60,256 nt of DNA from Geodermatophilus africanus (lineage in GTDB: Bacteria; Actinomycetota; Actinomycetes; Mycobacteriales; Geodermatophilaceae): contig NZ_FNOT01000020.1 in NCBI RefSeq assembly GCF_900107105.1, positions 1-60,256 of the forward strand, written 5' to 3'. Positions 1 through 8,500 of this stretch are shown here, in pieces (positions within the stretch are counted from its first letter, which is position 1; each line of letters starts with the position of its first letter). The translations under genes were made by a program, and so were the position numbers. The notes under the pieces were generated by a model. That model was not told the DNA's origin, did no database searches, and worked only from the letters and a program-made list of their open reading frames with translations.

Positions 1-113
1 CTGAGGACTGGGACCGCGACCCGCTCGAGCGCTGGCAGCGGAACAGCGACGCCGAGACCGCCCGCGCTGAGGACTGGGACCGCGACCCGCTCGAGGACTT
101 GCAGCGAAACAGC
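1..113 (+). repeat. Tandem 66-bp coding repeat, at least two units
   Basis: The stretch at 1-47 recurs at 67-113. The first 29 bases are identical, then the copies diverge slightly (CGCTGG against GACTTG). The period is exactly 66 bp, so the frame is kept and the unit encodes 22 residues. More units may lie to the left of the window. Confidence 0.85.
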
Positions 114-671
114 CAAACCACGCAGCCGGAGGCGCGGAGCGTCCCGGCTACGCCGGAGCCGAACGCGCCGAGGCGCGCGCCCGAGCCGTCGTCATCGTCG
201 CCTGTCGGCACGTTGACCGCGCCGGTCGCGACCTCGGCCGTGGACTTGCCCATCCCGCCGTCGGTGCCTGCCACACCCCCGGGCGCCCCCGCAGTCACGG
301 AGGACCGCCGGCTGGCAGAGTCCTCGGTCGGCGGTGCGGCTCGGGTCGGCCAGGCCAGCGTCGTGGACGATGTGCATGCCACCCTGTCTGATACAAGTCC
401 TGTGGCCGCACCAGGTCAGCCCGTTCACCACACCACTCCGCCCACTCCCCTGAGCGCGCCCCCGCCGGGACCGGCCTCACCGGTGGGCACCGGGGGTCAC
501 TGCGGGGGATTCGGAACAGTGATCGGCCAGAGCTCCGGCTCGGTAGCGCAACTCGCCGTGCTGCGCGACGTCCGCACCCGCTCCGTAAGCGGGAGCTCCG
601 CCCGCTACTCCTGCGACAACGCCAGCCGGCCCGTCCGAGACGCCGACCGTCCGGGAGTCCGTCCCGACTGA
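3..671 (+). CDS. C-terminal part of a proline-rich repeat protein (5' end outside window)
   Basis: The frame is open from the left edge to the TGA at 669-671, so at least 222 residues are encoded and the true start lies upstream. The visible N-terminal part holds two copies of a 22-residue unit beginning EDWDRDPLE, the second at codon 23. A long Pro/Ala/Ser/Thr-rich linker follows (residues ~40-150), then a Gly/Ser-rich tail with GGHCGGFGTVIGQSSGS. No family is recognised. The composition suggests an extended, possibly surface-exposed protein, but no membrane segment is visible in this part. The polysaccharide operon starts 150 bp downstream. An internal TTG at 99 could be taken for a start, but the repeat continues in frame upstream of it. 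Confidence 0.6.
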   Translation, partial: EDWDRDPLERWQRNSDAETARAEDWDRDPLEDLQRNSQTTQPEARSVPATPEPNAPRRAPEPSSSSPVGTLTAPVATSAVDLPIPPSVPATPPGAPAVTEDRRLAESSVGGAARVGQASVVDDVHATLSDTSPVAAPGQPVHHTTPPTPLSAPPPGPASPVGTGGHCGGFGTVIGQSSGSVAQLAVLRDVRTRSVSGSSARYSCDNASRPVRDADRPGVRPD

Positions 672-820
672 CCCCGCACGGCATGTGCCGGGGCGCCGTG
701 CGCCCTCCCTCCTGCATCGCCACGGCGGTCACGACCGCCCATAACGAGCCCGACCCTGAGCCCACCTGCACCAATCCGTTGCGTCGTCACGACCATCTTG
801 CACCTGAGGAAACCGCTCCG

Positions 821-1693
821 ATGAGTCAGACAGACAGTTCCGAACGCACGATCCACGTTCCCGCTCAGCGCATCGTCAACCACCCGCTACGGCTCCACCC
901 CGGCCCAGCGTCAGCACAGCGGGCCGCGGCGCCAGCAGCCGTCGTCGGCACCCTCGAAACGGGGCGCTCCGCCGTCGAGCTCGAGGTGGCCATCCCCGCG
1001 TTCAACGAGGCTCGCCGCCTGCCGACCACCCTGCAGAGAACCGTCGAGTTCCTACGCCAACAGCCTTGGTCTTCGCGCGTTGTCGTGGTCGACAACGGAA
1101 GCTGTGACGACACCGCGGACGTCGTCCGAGCCCTCGCCGACCGCACCGGGAGCCGGGTGCCGGTGGAACTCGTAGGCTGTGCCCGTCCAGGAAAGGGAGC
1201 TGCCGTACGGCGCGCCCTGCTGAGCAGCAGGTCCCGGTTCGTGGGCTTCTTCGACGCCGACCTCGCCACGCCGGTGGAAACCCTCGCCGCAGCGATGGTC
1301 CACCTCCGGGGCGGCGCGTCGGCTGTGATCGCCTCCCGACACGCGCCCGGGGCGCAGTTCGCCCAGCCGCAGCCTGCGGGGCGGAGGCTCGGTGGAGCCG
1401 CGTTTCGCCTTCTGGCGCGGACTCTCGTCAAGGACGTGTGGGACACCCAGTGCGGCTTCAAGTTCTTCGAGCGCGAAGCGGTGACCCATGCCCTGGTCAG
1501 CTGCCGGACGACTGGCTTCGCCTTCGATGTCGAACTGCTACGCCAGCTGCAGTGGGACGGTCACCGGATCGTCGAGCTGCCGGTGACCTGGACTGACGCC
1601 AGAGGGTCGTCGTTCCGGTGCTGGCACGACGGCATAGCGAGCTTCGGTGACGTGCTGAGCCTGCCGCGCTTCACTGCGGGGTGGACGTCGTGA
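821..1693 (+). CDS. GT2 glycosyltransferase, dolichyl-phosphate glucosyltransferase (Alg5)-like
   Basis: A GT-A fold glycosyltransferase that probably moves a sugar from a nucleotide donor to a polyprenyl phosphate on the cytoplasmic face. Visible motifs are VAIPAFNEARRLP (about residue 56), the nucleotide-binding DNGSCDDT (about 90), GKGAAVRRAL (about 125), the metal-binding DADL (about 145) and DTQCGFKFF (about 207), all typical of Alg5-type GT2 enzymes. I chose the ATG at 821 because GAGGA lies 10 nt upstream; the frame is open back to 683 but that stretch is low-complexity. The stop overlaps the next gene by 13 nt, so this is the first gene of a coupled polysaccharide operon. A lipid-linked sugar made here could feed the GT-C enzyme two genes downstream. 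Confidence 0.85.
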   Translation: MSQTDSSERTIHVPAQRIVNHPLRLHPGPASAQRAAAPAAVVGTLETGRSAVELEVAIPAFNEARRLPTTLQRTVEFLRQQPWSSRVVVVDNGSCDDTADVVRALADRTGSRVPVELVGCARPGKGAAVRRALLSSRSRFVGFFDADLATPVETLAAAMVHLRGGASAVIASRHAPGAQFAQPQPAGRRLGGAAFRLLARTLVKDVWDTQCGFKFFEREAVTHALVSCRTTGFAFDVELLRQLQWDGHRIVELPVTWTDARGSSFRCWHDGIASFGDVLSLPRFTAGWTS

Positions 1694-3147
1694 CCGGCAC
1701 GGTGGCAGGACTCCGGGACGCGCGGATCCTGGTGCTGAACTGGCGAGACATACGGCACCCCCTGGCCGGTGGGGCCGAGCAGTACATGCACGAGATCGGC
1801 AGGCGCTGGGTCGGGGCCGGAGCCGCCGTCACGTGGTTCACGGCCGCGGCCGATGGCCAGCCGGCGAGAGACCGGTTGGACGGCATGCGCGTGCTGCGTG
1901 CAGGCGGACCGCTGTCGGTGTATGCGCAGACCGCCGTCCGGCTCCTGCGTACCCATGACCACTTCGACGCGGTGGTCGACTGCCAGAACGGTATCCCCTT
2001 CTTCGCCCCGCTGTTCGCCGGCAGGGAGGTGCCCGTCGTCCAAGTCGTGCATCACGTGCACCAGGATCAGTTCGCCACCCGGTTCAGCGCCCCGATGGCG
2101 GCCGTCGGCCGGCTGCTCGAGGGACCGCTGGCCCGCCGGGTCTATGCGGACCGTCCCGTTGCGGCAGTCTCCCCGTCCACGCGCACCGAGCTGCGCCGAC
2201 GGCTCAGGTTCACCGGGCCCGTTCACGTGGTGCCGAACGGAACGGTCCCCCCCGCTGTAGCCGGCGGCGGACGGGCCGCCGTGCCCACCGTCGTCGTGGT
2301 CAGCCGGCTGGTCCCGCACAAGCGGATCGACCTGCTGCTCGAGCACGTGGCCACGGCCGCCGGACGATTTCCTGGTCTCCGCGTGGAGATCGCGGGGGAC
2401 GGCCCGGACCGCCGGCGACTGCAGGGTCTTGCCGCCGATCTCGGCCTGCAGTCGACCGTCCGGTTCCACGGCCGCGTGACGGACGAGGTGCGGGACACGC
2501 TCCTCGACCAGGCGTGGCTCACCACCTCCACCTCGGTCGCGGAGGGCTGGGGCTGCTCGGTCATCGAGGCTGCCGCCTGGGGTGTGCCCTGCCTGGCACT
2601 CCAGGCACCCGGGATCCGCGATTCGGTGCTCGCCGAGGAGACCGGGTGGCTCGTGGACCGGCCGGCCGACTTCGGGGCCGCGCTGGTGGCCGCGATCGAA
2701 CAGCTCGCCGACCCGGAGCGGGCCCGAACCATCACGAGCGCCTGCCGCGACTGGGCGGCGTGCTTCTCCTGGGACCGCAGCGCCGATCTCCTCGCCAGCG
2801 TCGTGCTCTCGGAGATGGGCAGGGTCACTGTCCGCCGGTCCGGCCGGGAACTCGACCGCCGCTCCGCCCGCTCCGACATGGCCGTCCTGGCACGCTTTCG
2901 GCGGACGAGCGCGAATGCGGTCCGCGCGGCGGTGCGGGTCACCGACGAGGTGGTCGACGAGGGTGACCTGACGTCGGTCGTGCTGACCGGCTGCGACGAG
3001 TTCGACGCGCCGGCTGTGCTGAACCGCATCGGGGCGCGTGGCGTCTCGCTGCGGCTCGTCGACCGCCGGTTGCTGCTCGCCGGCCCGACCGGGTCCAGGC
3101 TCCCCCGCGTCGACATCCCTCCCGTGGGCACCGGGAGAATCGCGTGA
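1681..3147 (+). CDS. GT4 family glycosyltransferase with C-terminal extension
   Basis: A retaining GT-B glycosyltransferase for polysaccharide assembly. The N-terminal acceptor half carries LAGGAEQYMHEIGRRW (residues ~27-42). The donor half carries VVVVSRLVPHKRIDLLLE and the E-x7-E motif EGWGCSVIE (about residue 287) that marks GT4 enzymes. The usual fold ends near residue 385; about 100 further residues follow with no recognised domain. The GTG at 1681 overlaps the upstream stop, and the stop overlaps the next GTG by 4 nt. A reading frame on the opposite strand here is only a GC-driven shadow. The specific sugar cannot be read from sequence. Confidence 0.88.
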   Translation: MDVVTGTVAGLRDARILVLNWRDIRHPLAGGAEQYMHEIGRRWVGAGAAVTWFTAAADGQPARDRLDGMRVLRAGGPLSVYAQTAVRLLRTHDHFDAVVDCQNGIPFFAPLFAGREVPVVQVVHHVHQDQFATRFSAPMAAVGRLLEGPLARRVYADRPVAAVSPSTRTELRRRLRFTGPVHVVPNGTVPPAVAGGGRAAVPTVVVVSRLVPHKRIDLLLEHVATAAGRFPGLRVEIAGDGPDRRRLQGLAADLGLQSTVRFHGRVTDEVRDTLLDQAWLTTSTSVAEGWGCSVIEAAAWGVPCLALQAPGIRDSVLAEETGWLVDRPADFGAALVAAIEQLADPERARTITSACRDWAACFSWDRSADLLASVVLSEMGRVTVRRSGRELDRRSARSDMAVLARFRRTSANAVRAAVRVTDEVVDEGDLTSVVLTGCDEFDAPAVLNRIGARGVSLRLVDRRLLLAGPTGSRLPRVDIPPVGTGRIA

Positions 3148-4793
3148 CCCTTGCCGCAGACCTTCGCGCGCGCGCCGCCGGGGGACCCGCCCTGCGGGTC
3201 CCCCGGGCCCTGGTGGCCGTGCGCGACGGCTGGGTCAATCACTCCTCGCCCGTCGTCCTCGCTGCGGCCGTGGCCGGCGTCGCCCTGGGTGTCCGCTCAT
3301 TCGGGCTGGTCCACGGCTTCGAGCTGTGGGTCGACGAGATGCTGTACGCCGACCTCGGTGCGTCGGCGGGCCGGGGTGAGATGCCCCGGCTCGCCGACGG
3401 CCCCTTCTTCCTCCATCCACCAGGCTTCTTCCTCATCGCGGGCGCCGTCATCCGGGTCCTGGGGCTGGAGACCGCCGACAGCATGACGCTCGTCTACGAC
3501 CTCCGGTGGCTCACCGCCGTCCTCGGCGCGCTGACGGTCGCTCTCGCCTTCCTGCTGATCCGTCGGATCGCCGGGACGGCACCGGCGCTCTGGGTTGCGG
3601 CTGTCCTGGTCGTGGAGCCGTTCGTGCTGCGAAACAACAGCCGTGTGTTCCTCGAGACATCGGCCTGCCTGTTCGTCATCGCGGGCCTGCTCGTCGTCAT
3701 CGACTACCTGGCCGGACCCGAGCGCGGTCGGTGGTTCCTCCGTCTGCTGGGGGGTGGCGTCCTCGCCGGCTACGGCGTCATGACCAAGGACGTGCTCGTC
3801 GTGTTCGCCGTGCTGCCGGTCTTGGTTGCGGTGCTGTGGAGACACACGCTCCGCCTCCGGGAGGCCGCCGTCTTCCTGGTCGGCTCCGCGCTGCCGTACA
3901 CCCTCTACCTGTCGGTGCTGTGGCTGACCGGATACCTGGGGAACTGGATTGAGGCCAAGCAACAGGGGTTGGCCCGGCTCTCGGGTGAACCCCAGATCAG
4001 TGGCTTCAACGCCCCCAACGCGCCCAGCCTGGTCAGCCGGCTCATCGAGGAGGCGCAGCAGTACGCAACCAGCTACGTGCTCCTGGCGATCTGCCCACTG
4101 GCCGGCCTGATCGCCGCGTTCAGCCGTCATCCGGGGCGCCGGCTGGTCGGCCTCGCCGCCATGATCATGGGGATGCTCGGGCTGTACCTGGCAGCCTTCG
4201 GCACCCTCGAGGAGCAGTTCGGCTACCCGGTCGTGCTGGCGTCGGTCATGGCGATCGCTATCGCCCCCGTCGAGCTGGCCTGCCGGTGGCCGGTGCTCCG
4301 TCGACCCGCCACGGTGCTGATGTCGCTGTTCCTCGCTGCGGCCGTCTTCATGGGCCTGCGGCTGGAACTGGCCGACGACGACGGCTTCCTGCAGTACGAC
4401 AGGTGGGCCGCCGAGGAGCTCCCGGCCGGAGCCCGTGTCGGCGTCACCAACGACACGTCGGCCCGCGCGTTCGGCCTCGATCCGCGGTACGGGCTCTGGA
4501 CCACCGCCCCGCTGTTGCACGAGAACGGCGCCCAGTACGTGCTGACGGTGAGCCATCCGATCGAGCAGGGCTATGCGATGGCCCATCCCGAATTGCTGTC
4601 CTGGCTGGAACGCCACGCGACGGTGCTGTTTCTCGACAGGGGAGAGACCAATGGGGAAACACTCCTGTGGTTCATCGACCGGGAGACATTGGAGAGAGGT
4701 GCCGCGGACGGCGTGGGCGGCCCTCCGCCGGAGGCGCTCGACGCCGGCACCGGTGGTCAGCACACCAGCGGGAGCCACGATGGCGGTCCCTGA
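3144..4793 (+). CDS. GT-C (ArnT/PMT, GT39-like) polytopic membrane glycosyltransferase
   Basis: A 549-residue integral membrane protein with about ten hydrophobic helices. Near residue 60 it has FELWVDEMLYADL, whose acidic pair in the first extracytoplasmic loop is the hallmark of GT-C enzymes, followed by HPPGFFLIAG. Family enzymes take a sugar from a polyprenyl-phosphate donor and work outside the membrane; the Alg5-like product at the head of the operon is a plausible donor (inference). The GTG start overlaps the upstream stop by 4 nt, and the tail (residues ~520-549) is hydrophilic. The substrate is unknown. Confidence 0.85.
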   Translation: MTLAADLRARAAGGPALRVPRALVAVRDGWVNHSSPVVLAAAVAGVALGVRSFGLVHGFELWVDEMLYADLGASAGRGEMPRLADGPFFLHPPGFFLIAGAVIRVLGLETADSMTLVYDLRWLTAVLGALTVALAFLLIRRIAGTAPALWVAAVLVVEPFVLRNNSRVFLETSACLFVIAGLLVVIDYLAGPERGRWFLRLLGGGVLAGYGVMTKDVLVVFAVLPVLVAVLWRHTLRLREAAVFLVGSALPYTLYLSVLWLTGYLGNWIEAKQQGLARLSGEPQISGFNAPNAPSLVSRLIEEAQQYATSYVLLAICPLAGLIAAFSRHPGRRLVGLAAMIMGMLGLYLAAFGTLEEQFGYPVVLASVMAIAIAPVELACRWPVLRRPATVLMSLFLAAAVFMGLRLELADDDGFLQYDRWAAEELPAGARVGVTNDTSARAFGLDPRYGLWTTAPLLHENGAQYVLTVSHPIEQGYAMAHPELLSWLERHATVLFLDRGETNGETLLWFIDRETLERGAADGVGGPPPEALDAGTGGQHTSGSHDGGP

Positions 4794-6222
4794 GGTGGCT
4801 ATCGACGCCGCACGACCCGCCCGACGTCGGTTCCGGAGGCGAGCTCTGGCCGCCGGACTCGCGCTCCTGGCCGCCACTACCGTGCTCGTCACGGCGACGC
4901 GATCGCAGAGCGCCATGGACGACGGTCCCGGGCTCAACTTCGGTGTCCTGGGGTCCACGTGCGACCCGGACCGGGTCGCGGCACTGCGCGCGTCCGGCGT
5001 GCGGTACGCCGAGGTCGAGCTGACGTGGGGCGCGTTCGAGCCTGCTCCCGGTCGGTATGACCGGGTCTATCAGGATCGGGTGCGTCAGATGCTGGACACG
5101 TGCGCTCAAGCCGGTCTCAGCGTGGTCCTGACCCTCGGCCTGCACGCGGCGCCGCCCTGGGTGGGGGAGCTCGCCGCGGGCACGTACCGGGACCAAGCCG
5201 GCGGGCTCGGGCCCGCTGACGTCCCGAACGTGGTCTTCAGCGCCGCAGTCCGTGACGCTGTCAGGGGATACCTGGCCGAACTCGACCGCGTCGTGCTGCT
5301 CAACTCGGTCGCGGCGATCCGCGTCGGTACGGGGTACAACGGCGAACTCGGCTACCCGACGGAGAGTACGAGCCCCGCGACAGCCCGTCCGTTCTGGGCG
5401 TTCGACGAGGCTGCCCAGACCGGCGCCGGGCTCGCCGAGGACGTCTCGGTCAGTCCCATGCCGGGATGGACGCCGGGTTCACCGACCTGGAACGGTAGGG
5501 ACGTCCGACCCGAGGACGTCCGCACCTGGTTCCGCTGGTACTCGCAGTCGGTGGCGGACGCGGTGATCTGGCTGGCACAGACACTTCGCGACCAGGGCTT
5601 CGAGCGGGACATCCACCTGCCGCTGGCCGGGCGGGGCGCTCTGCCTCGGGACCTCACCGCAGCCGTGGCCGCCCGGCTCGACGGCAGGACCATGGCCACG
5701 GATGACGGCAGCCTCGAGGCCGGCCTGTACTACCCCGAGCAGCTGCATCACATCGCACAGCGGCTGGCACAGTCCCAGAGCCCTCGGCAGGGTGCGGTGC
5801 TTGCCGACACCGCCAGCGTGGACGACGCCACGGCGGTGACGGCCCGCCGACGGTCCCCGGCCGAGGACAGCTGCCGCCCTGAGGACAGCGACCGCGACCT
5901 GGAGAGCGATCCCGAGGTGGTGCGCTGGTCCTCGTTCCGCTGGACGATCGCCAACGCCCGGAGCGCTGGCCTGGACGTGATCGGGGAGAACCCTGGGTCA
6001 CCGGACACGCCGCGGACCGGGGGCAACGCCCTGACCGACAGCCTTGCCGAGCAGATGCTGCAGGCGCCCCAGTACGCCCGCGACTGCGGGCTGTCACTCC
6101 TGATGTGGGCCTTCGAGGACGACCTGTGCAGCGCCCCAGCCACTCTGGGCATGTTCGCCACCCAGATCCGCGCCGTCAAAGACGACCCGAGCGGGATCTC
6201 GGTCGAGGAGAGCTGCGCATGA
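4780..6222 (+). CDS. Membrane-anchored or secreted glycoside hydrolase, GH14 (beta-amylase)-like
   Basis: Residues ~12-38 form an Arg-rich flank plus a hydrophobic helix (signal anchor), so the TIM-barrel-like body (residues ~48-480) is extracytoplasmic. Early motifs are GVRYAEVELTWGAFEPAPG and VVLTLGLHAAPPW. Two later motifs resemble the two catalytic sites of plant GH14 beta-amylases: GYNGELGYP with Glu at about 189 (family pattern G-x-x-GELRYP) and VIGENPGSP with Glu at about 403 (family pattern AGEN). The function is probably trimming or remodelling of the polysaccharide. Start ATG 4780 has GGAG about 7 nt upstream and overlaps the preceding gene by 14 nt. The GH14 link rests on motifs only; another clan-A family is the alternative. 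Confidence 0.7.
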   Translation: MAVPEVAIDAARPARRRFRRRALAAGLALLAATTVLVTATRSQSAMDDGPGLNFGVLGSTCDPDRVAALRASGVRYAEVELTWGAFEPAPGRYDRVYQDRVRQMLDTCAQAGLSVVLTLGLHAAPPWVGELAAGTYRDQAGGLGPADVPNVVFSAAVRDAVRGYLAELDRVVLLNSVAAIRVGTGYNGELGYPTESTSPATARPFWAFDEAAQTGAGLAEDVSVSPMPGWTPGSPTWNGRDVRPEDVRTWFRWYSQSVADAVIWLAQTLRDQGFERDIHLPLAGRGALPRDLTAAVAARLDGRTMATDDGSLEAGLYYPEQLHHIAQRLAQSQSPRQGAVLADTASVDDATAVTARRRSPAEDSCRPEDSDRDLESDPEVVRWSSFRWTIANARSAGLDVIGENPGSPDTPRTGGNALTDSLAEQMLQAPQYARDCGLSLLMWAFEDDLCSAPATLGMFATQIRAVKDDPSGISVEESCA

Positions 6223-7397
6223 CCGGGCGGGCCCTGCACCCCGCCCCGCTGCGCGTCCTGCACCTGGGGTTCGAGGACCCGGTCATGCCCGGCGCTGGTG
6301 GCGGCTCCGTCCGGACCCAGGAGATCAACCGACGGCTGGCTGACACCGGCATGGAGGTCACCGTCCTCACCACCCGCTACCCCGGCTGTGTCGACGATGT
6401 GCGAGGCGGGGTGCGGTACGAGCACGTAGGGATCGGTAAGGGCGCCAACCGGCTCACCCGCCTGCTCGGCTACGTGGCGCTGCTGCCTGGCGCCGTCTGG
6501 GCTCACCAGGACGCCGACGTCATCATCGAGGACTCCCTGCCGCCGTTCTCCAGCATGGCGGTCCCGCTCTGGACCCGCCGGCCGGTGATCGGCATGGTCC
6601 AGTGGTTGCACGCCCGGGAGAAGGCGCGCCAGTACAAGCTGCCGTTCCACCTCATCGAGCGCGCGGCGGTGCGCTCCCATCGCCGGCTCATCACCGTCTC
6701 GCAGGGCATCGCCGAGCGGGTGTCGGCCATGAACCCCACTGCCGAGGTCGAGGTGATCGGCAACGGGGTCGACCCCGCCCTGTTCGCGCGGCCGACTCAG
6801 CTCGGCCGAGACGTCCTGTGCCTGGGGCGCCTCGAACTCGAGGGCAAGGGCCTGGGCATGTTGCTGCAGGCCTGGGCGGCGGCCGAGAGCCGGATCGACG
6901 GGGACCTCGTCATCGCCGGCGTGGGACCCGACGAGGACCGCGTCCGGCAGCTCGCCCGGCGCCTGGGCATCGAGCACCGCGTCCGGTTCGTCGGCTGGGT
7001 GGCGGGAGAGCCGAAGGCCGCATTGCTGGCGGGAAGCCGCCTGGTGGTGGTGCCGTCACGGGCCGAGACCTTCGGCATCGTGGCCGTCGAGGCGTTGGCC
7101 ACGGCCACGCCTGTCGTGGCCTTCGACATCCCGTGCCTCCGCGAGGTCGTGCCACGGGCCTGTGGCCGCCTGGTGCCGCCCTTCGACGTCGCGGCCATGG
7201 CAGACGAGCTCGCCGACCTGTACGCCGCTCCGGATCGGGTGCTCGCCCTCGGTGCGGCCGGCCGTGCCTTCGCTACTCGGTTCGACTGGGACGACCTGGC
7301 CCGCCGGCAGGCGGACGCCTACCTCTCAGCTGTCGGCCGTTCCCGTTCCCAGCCCTCTGCTCCGTCCGCCCCGTCCCGCTCGGAGACACGCAGATGA
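6219..7397 (+). CDS. GT4 family glycosyltransferase
   Basis: A 392-residue GT-B enzyme. The Gly-rich N-terminal loop is PGAGGGSVRTQEINRRL (residues ~24-40). In the donor half CLGRLELEGKGLGMLLQAW is followed by the E-x7-E motif ETFGIVAVE (residues ~283-291), characteristic of retaining GT4 transferases. The ATG at 6219 overlaps the glycosidase stop by 4 nt, and the stop overlaps the next ATG in the same way. It is a cytoplasmic chain-assembly enzyme of the same operon; donor and acceptor are unknown. Confidence 0.88.
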   Translation: MTGRALHPAPLRVLHLGFEDPVMPGAGGGSVRTQEINRRLADTGMEVTVLTTRYPGCVDDVRGGVRYEHVGIGKGANRLTRLLGYVALLPGAVWAHQDADVIIEDSLPPFSSMAVPLWTRRPVIGMVQWLHAREKARQYKLPFHLIERAAVRSHRRLITVSQGIAERVSAMNPTAEVEVIGNGVDPALFARPTQLGRDVLCLGRLELEGKGLGMLLQAWAAAESRIDGDLVIAGVGPDEDRVRQLARRLGIEHRVRFVGWVAGEPKAALLAGSRLVVVPSRAETFGIVAVEALATATPVVAFDIPCLREVVPRACGRLVPPFDVAAMADELADLYAAPDRVLALGAAGRAFATRFDWDDLARRQADAYLSAVGRSRSQPSAPSAPSRSETRR

Positions 7398-8500
7398 CCA
7401 GGACCACTCGTATCCCCCCAGCCGTCGACCTCCGGGACGTGCGCGTCGTCTCGCCGGCGCCACGCTCCGCGTGGCGCGAGGTACTGGACGCCGACCCCTT
7501 CGCCCTGCCGACCCAAACGCCCGAGTGGACGGACTGGTTGTGTCGCACACGCCGCCACACCGATGCCAGCCGGCTGTACGAGTTCCCGCACGGGCGCCGC
7601 ATGGTCCTGCCCCTGCTCAGCCGCACGTGGGCCGGCGTCAGGGTCGCTGAGGAGTCGATGCCGCACGGTATGGGCAACGGCGGGGTGCTGGTCCCGGGGG
7701 GAAAGCCGTCCTCTGCTGAGGCCGAGGCCGTCCTCGCCGACCTGGCCCGGCGCCCCCTGGTACGCGTTTCGCTGAGCCCGAATCCCCTGGTGGCACCGAC
7801 CTGGGCGGCGGTCGCACCGGAGGGCGCGCTGCGGGTTCCCCTCCTCGGACACGTCCTGGACCTGGAAGGCGGCTTCGAGAGGGTGTGGTCCATCCGGTTC
7901 CACAAGGTCGCCCGGAAGAACATCCGTTCCGGGCAGAAGCACGGTCTCGAGATCCGCACGGATGTGGACGACCGGGCAGTGGCGGACTTCACCGAACTCA
8001 ACCGCCGATCGGTGGACCGGTGGGCGCAGCAGCGCCAGCAGCCGCGCTGGCTGGCGCGCCTGGTCGAGCAACGGCGGGACCGCGCTCACCAGTTGGCCTC
8101 CGCCGTTCGACTGCTGCGGCCCATGCTGCGCGTGTGGACGGCGCACCTGGAGGGTGAGCCCGTGGCCGTGAACGTCTTCCTGACGTCCGGCGAGCACGTC
8201 GTCTCCTGGATGTCGGCAATCGATAAGGATCGGGCCCAGCGCACGAACGCCGGCGCACTGCTCAAGTCGCTGGCCATCGAGGACGCCTGCCGCGGAGACG
8301 CCCGCTGGTTCCACTTCGGCGACTCGGACCCGGGTTCCGGAGTGGCGAAATTCAAGGAGTGGCTCGGCGCCGCCCCCCTTTCCTACGAGGTGCTCCGCTT
8401 CGAACGCCTTCCCGTGACCGCCGCCGATCAGGGCCTGCACGCCGCAGCCGGCCGGGTGCTGGCCCTGCGTCACCGGCGTCCGGACGGGGAACGGCCATGA
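7394..8500 (+). CDS. FemAB/BioF2-like GNAT-fold acyl- or aminoacyltransferase
   Basis: A 368-residue protein with the arrangement of the BioF2-like/FemAB acetyltransferase group. The core contains RFHKVARKNIRSGQKHGLEI (about residues 170-190), then ELNRRSVDRWAQ and a C-terminal HFGDSDPGSGVAKFKEWLG typical of this fold. Relatives add acyl or amino-acyl groups to cell-wall or exopolysaccharide sugars. Placed between a GT4 and the flippase, it most likely decorates the lipid-linked repeat unit before export (inference). It overlaps its neighbours by 4 nt on each side. Confidence 0.75.
   Translation: MTRTTRIPPAVDLRDVRVVSPAPRSAWREVLDADPFALPTQTPEWTDWLCRTRRHTDASRLYEFPHGRRMVLPLLSRTWAGVRVAEESMPHGMGNGGVLVPGGKPSSAEAEAVLADLARRPLVRVSLSPNPLVAPTWAAVAPEGALRVPLLGHVLDLEGGFERVWSIRFHKVARKNIRSGQKHGLEIRTDVDDRAVADFTELNRRSVDRWAQQRQQPRWLARLVEQRRDRAHQLASAVRLLRPMLRVWTAHLEGEPVAVNVFLTSGEHVVSWMSAIDKDRAQRTNAGALLKSLAIEDACRGDARWFHFGDSDPGSGVAKFKEWLGAAPLSYEVLRFERLPVTAADQGLHAAAGRVLALRHRRPDGERP

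Noticed and set aside
1..113. Possible CRISPR array
   Set aside because: The repeat is in frame, has one coding unit of 66 bp without spacers and encodes protein.
3297..4958. A 553-codon minus-strand frame
   Set aside because: It is a shadow of the GT-C gene, rich in Arg/Glu/Gln/His without any domain.
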